NCBI GenBank assembly: GCA_035762175.1
Contig: DASTPP010000171.1
Location: 1 to 64,000 of the forward strand
DNA: 64,000 nucleotides
Direction of reading: 5' to 3'
DNA from: DASTPP01 sp035762175
GTDB lineage: Bacteria > Myxococcota_A > Polyangia > Polyangiales > Polyangiaceae
The notes under the pieces were generated by a model. That model searched no databases. It was not told the origin of the DNA and worked only from the letters and a program-made list of their open reading frames with translations. Shown here piece by piece: positions 62,475 to 64,000 of this stretch; within the stretch, counting starts at the first letter, position 1; every line of letters starts with the position of its first letter. A program made the position numbers and the translations under genes.

Positions 62475-62482
62475 CTCCTCCC
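62475..62482 (-). promoter_or_regulatory. Shine-Dalgarno site of the monooxygenase gene
   Basis: GGGAGGAG on the minus strand just upstream of the ATG at 62471. It fixes the start and shows the N-terminal adenylation-like piece is genuinely translated. This 94-base gap is the only sizeable intergenic space in the visible cluster. Confidence 0.75.
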
Positions 62483-62565
62483 TGCCCTGCGGGCACGTCC
62501 CGTGGTCCGCGCGGGCCGACGCGCCGCCCGCGCCGCGGGCCCGAGGCCTGACGCCACGCGCCCGC

Positions 62566-64000
62566 TCACTCTTTGCCCCGGCGCGCGCGCTGCCGCGCCT
62601 CGAGCTGCTTGCGCGCCCGCTCGTCGACGTGGCCGAGCGCGCGCGCCGGCCCGCCGCCGCCCAGGCGCTCGGCGAGCGAGGCGACGGTCGGGTGGTGGAA
62701 GAGCTCGACCATCGTCAGGCCCCCGCCGAACTCCGCCCGCAGGCGCTCGAACACCTGCACCATCAGCAGCGAGTGCCCCCCGAGGTCGAAGAAGTTCTGG
62801 TGCAAGCCCACCCGCGGCACCCGCAGCACCTCCTGCCAGATGGCCGCGAGCCGGCGCTCGACCTCCGTGCGCGGCAGGTCCTCCGCGCCCGCCTCCTCGG
62901 GCCCGGCCGGGGGCGCCGGCAGCGCCGCCCGGTCGGCCTTGCCGCTCGGCGAGAGCGGGACGCGCTCGATCGGCACGAGCCGGTAGGGCACCATGTACTC
63001 GGGCAGCCGCCGCCGCAGGTGCTCGCGCAGCTCGCGCACGAGGGCGCCGCCCGGCCCGCCGGCCCGCGCGACGAAGTAGCCGACGAGGTGGCGCTGGCCC
63101 GGCGCCGTCTCGCGCAGCGCGACGACCGCCCGGGCCACGGCCGGGTGCGCCGCGAGCGTCGCCTCGATCTCGCCGAGCTCGACGCGGTAGCCCCGCACCT
63201 TCACCTGGTCGTCGAGCCGGCCGAGCACCTCGAGCCGCCCGTCGGCGAGCCACCGCGCCGCGTCCCCCGTCCGGTAAAGGCGCCCGCCGCCCTCGCCCCC
63301 GAAGGGGTCGGGCACGAAGCGGCCGGCGGTCAGCGCGGGCCGGCCGAGGTACCCGCGGCCGACGCCGGCGCCCCCCACGTACAGCTCGCCCGGGACGCCG
63401 AGCGGCGCGGGCGCGAGGCGCTCGTCGAGGACGTAGGCGCGCACGTTCGCGAGCGGGCGGCCGACGGTCACGCGGTCCGGCGCGCGGGTCGCGACGCACG
63501 CGGTCGCGTCGACGGTGCACTCGGTCGGCCCGTAGACGTTGACGAGCCTCGGCCGCTCGACCGCGGCCAGGCGCCGCCAGGCCCGCTCGCCGATCGGCTC
63601 GCCCCCCACGAGCAGCATCGCGGGCCCCGGCCCCTCGAGCAGGCCCGCGTCGAGCAGCCCCTCGAGCTGCGTCGGCGTGCAATCGAGCACGTCGATCGCC
63701 TCCGACCGCGCGAAGGCGAGCAGCCGGCCCGGGTCGGCCCGCACCTCTTCGGGCACCGGGTGCACGCTGTGCCCGAGCAGCAGCATCAGCCACTGCTTCA
63801 CCGACGCGTCGAACGAGAGCGACGCGTTCTGGCTCACGCGCAGCGGCCCGCCGGCGCCGGCGTAGGCGGCCTCGCCGAGCGCCGCCGCCAGGTGCGCGGC
63901 CGAGCGGTGCTCGATCACCACGCCCTTGGGCCGGCCCGTCGAGCCCGAGGTGTAGATGACGTAGGCCGCGTTGCGCGGCCGGGCCCTCGGCCCGGGGTCG
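62566..64000 (-). CDS. NRPS, adenylation-PCP end (5' part outside window)
   Basis: Partial; the frame is open to the right edge, where AYVIYTSGSTGRPKGVVIEH (motif A3) is seen. The A domain continues with FDASVKQWL, NVYGPTECTVDAT, GELYVGGAGVGRGYLGRP, YRTGDAARWLADG, GYRVELGEIEATLAAHP and SPSGKADRAAL. A PCP follows (FFDLGGHSLLMVQ), then a C-terminal charged helix (HVDERARKQLEARQRARRGK). The selectivity residues read by eye DAKDLGVVDK, the code known from glutamate-activating domains such as the first surfactin module. The preceding condensation domain, if any, lies outside. First visible enzyme of the assembly line. It would present glutamate to the monooxygenase and first PKS module. Confidence 0.94.
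   Translation of the reverse strand, partial: DPGPRARPRNAAYVIYTSGSTGRPKGVVIEHRSAAHLAAALGEAAYAGAGGPLRVSQNASLSFDASVKQWLMLLLGHSVHPVPEEVRADPGRLLAFARSEAIDVLDCTPTQLEGLLDAGLLEGPGPAMLLVGGEPIGERAWRRLAAVERPRLVNVYGPTECTVDATACVATRAPDRVTVGRPLANVRAYVLDERLAPAPLGVPGELYVGGAGVGRGYLGRPALTAGRFVPDPFGGEGGGRLYRTGDAARWLADGRLEVLGRLDDQVKVRGYRVELGEIEATLAAHPAVARAVVALRETAPGQRHLVGYFVARAGGPGGALVRELREHLRRRLPEYMVPYRLVPIERVPLSPSGKADRAALPAPPAGPEEAGAEDLPRTEVERRLAAIWQEVLRVPRVGLHQNFFDLGGHSLLMVQVFERLRAEFGGGLTMVELFHHPTVASLAERLGGGGPARALGHVDERARKQLEARQRARRGKE

Overview
The window comes from a very GC-rich bacterium (third codon positions almost all G or C), most likely a myxobacterium (Myxococcota, probably Polyangia). Pointers are a TubC-type docking domain on an NRPS, a MopE-like metal-binding motif next to a sulfatase-fold domain, Cys-rich lipoproteins with Gly-Thr linkers, and short proline-rich tandem repeats around genes. 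This placement is inference; no rRNA or other taxonomic marker is present.

Layout. 1-9,300: housekeeping genes: end of a coiled-coil membrane protein, pyrF, rlmB, a cysteine desulfurase, a response-regulator/histidine-kinase hybrid, and a one-ORF fusion of a parvulin lipoprotein with apolipoprotein N-acyltransferase (Lnt). 9,300-19,800: a Cys-rich lipoprotein, a 43-bp tandem repeat array, a DUF72 protein, lptE-leuS in the conserved order, a 36-bp perfect inverted repeat, a sulfatase-fold membrane protein coupled to a Xer recombinase, and a small membrane protein. 19,800-24,700: a large Asp-box propeller lipoprotein, a universal stress protein and an aldo/keto reductase. 24,700-33,600 (minus strand): a molybdenum island read moaE-modA-modB-modC-coxS-coxL-coxM-coxD-coxE. 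It encodes molybdate import, molybdopterin synthase, a form-II CoxL-type molybdenum hydroxylase and its AAA+/VWA maturation pair, so uptake, cofactor synthesis and the enzyme lie in one run. 33,600-38,260: a small lipoprotein, a frameshifted Sel1-like lipoprotein, a PfpI/DJ-1 remnant and a GT-C-like membrane protein whose stop codon appears lost.

38,259-64,000 (and beyond the right edge), minus strand: a hybrid NRPS-PKS cluster with nearly all genes overlapping or a few bases apart. In transcription order: NRPS (...A[Glu-like code]-PCP, 5' end outside the window); stand-alone luciferase-like monooxygenase carrying a piece of adenylation domain; PKS KS-AT-KR-DH-ACP; PKS KS-AT; hybrid ACP-aminotransferase-C-A[Val code]-N-methyltransferase-PCP; NRPS TubC-C-A[Ala-like code]-PCP-C-A[unassigned]-PCP-TE. 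Read collinearly, this extends a glutamate-bearing intermediate with two malonyl units. The first becomes an alkene and the second a beta-ketone that is transaminated to a beta-amine. N-methyl-valine, probably alanine and one further residue follow, with release by the thioesterase, possibly as a macrolactam through the beta-amine. No transporter, regulator or phosphopantetheinyl transferase of the cluster is visible inside the window. No tRNA, rRNA, CRISPR array, insertion sequence or phage gene was recognised.
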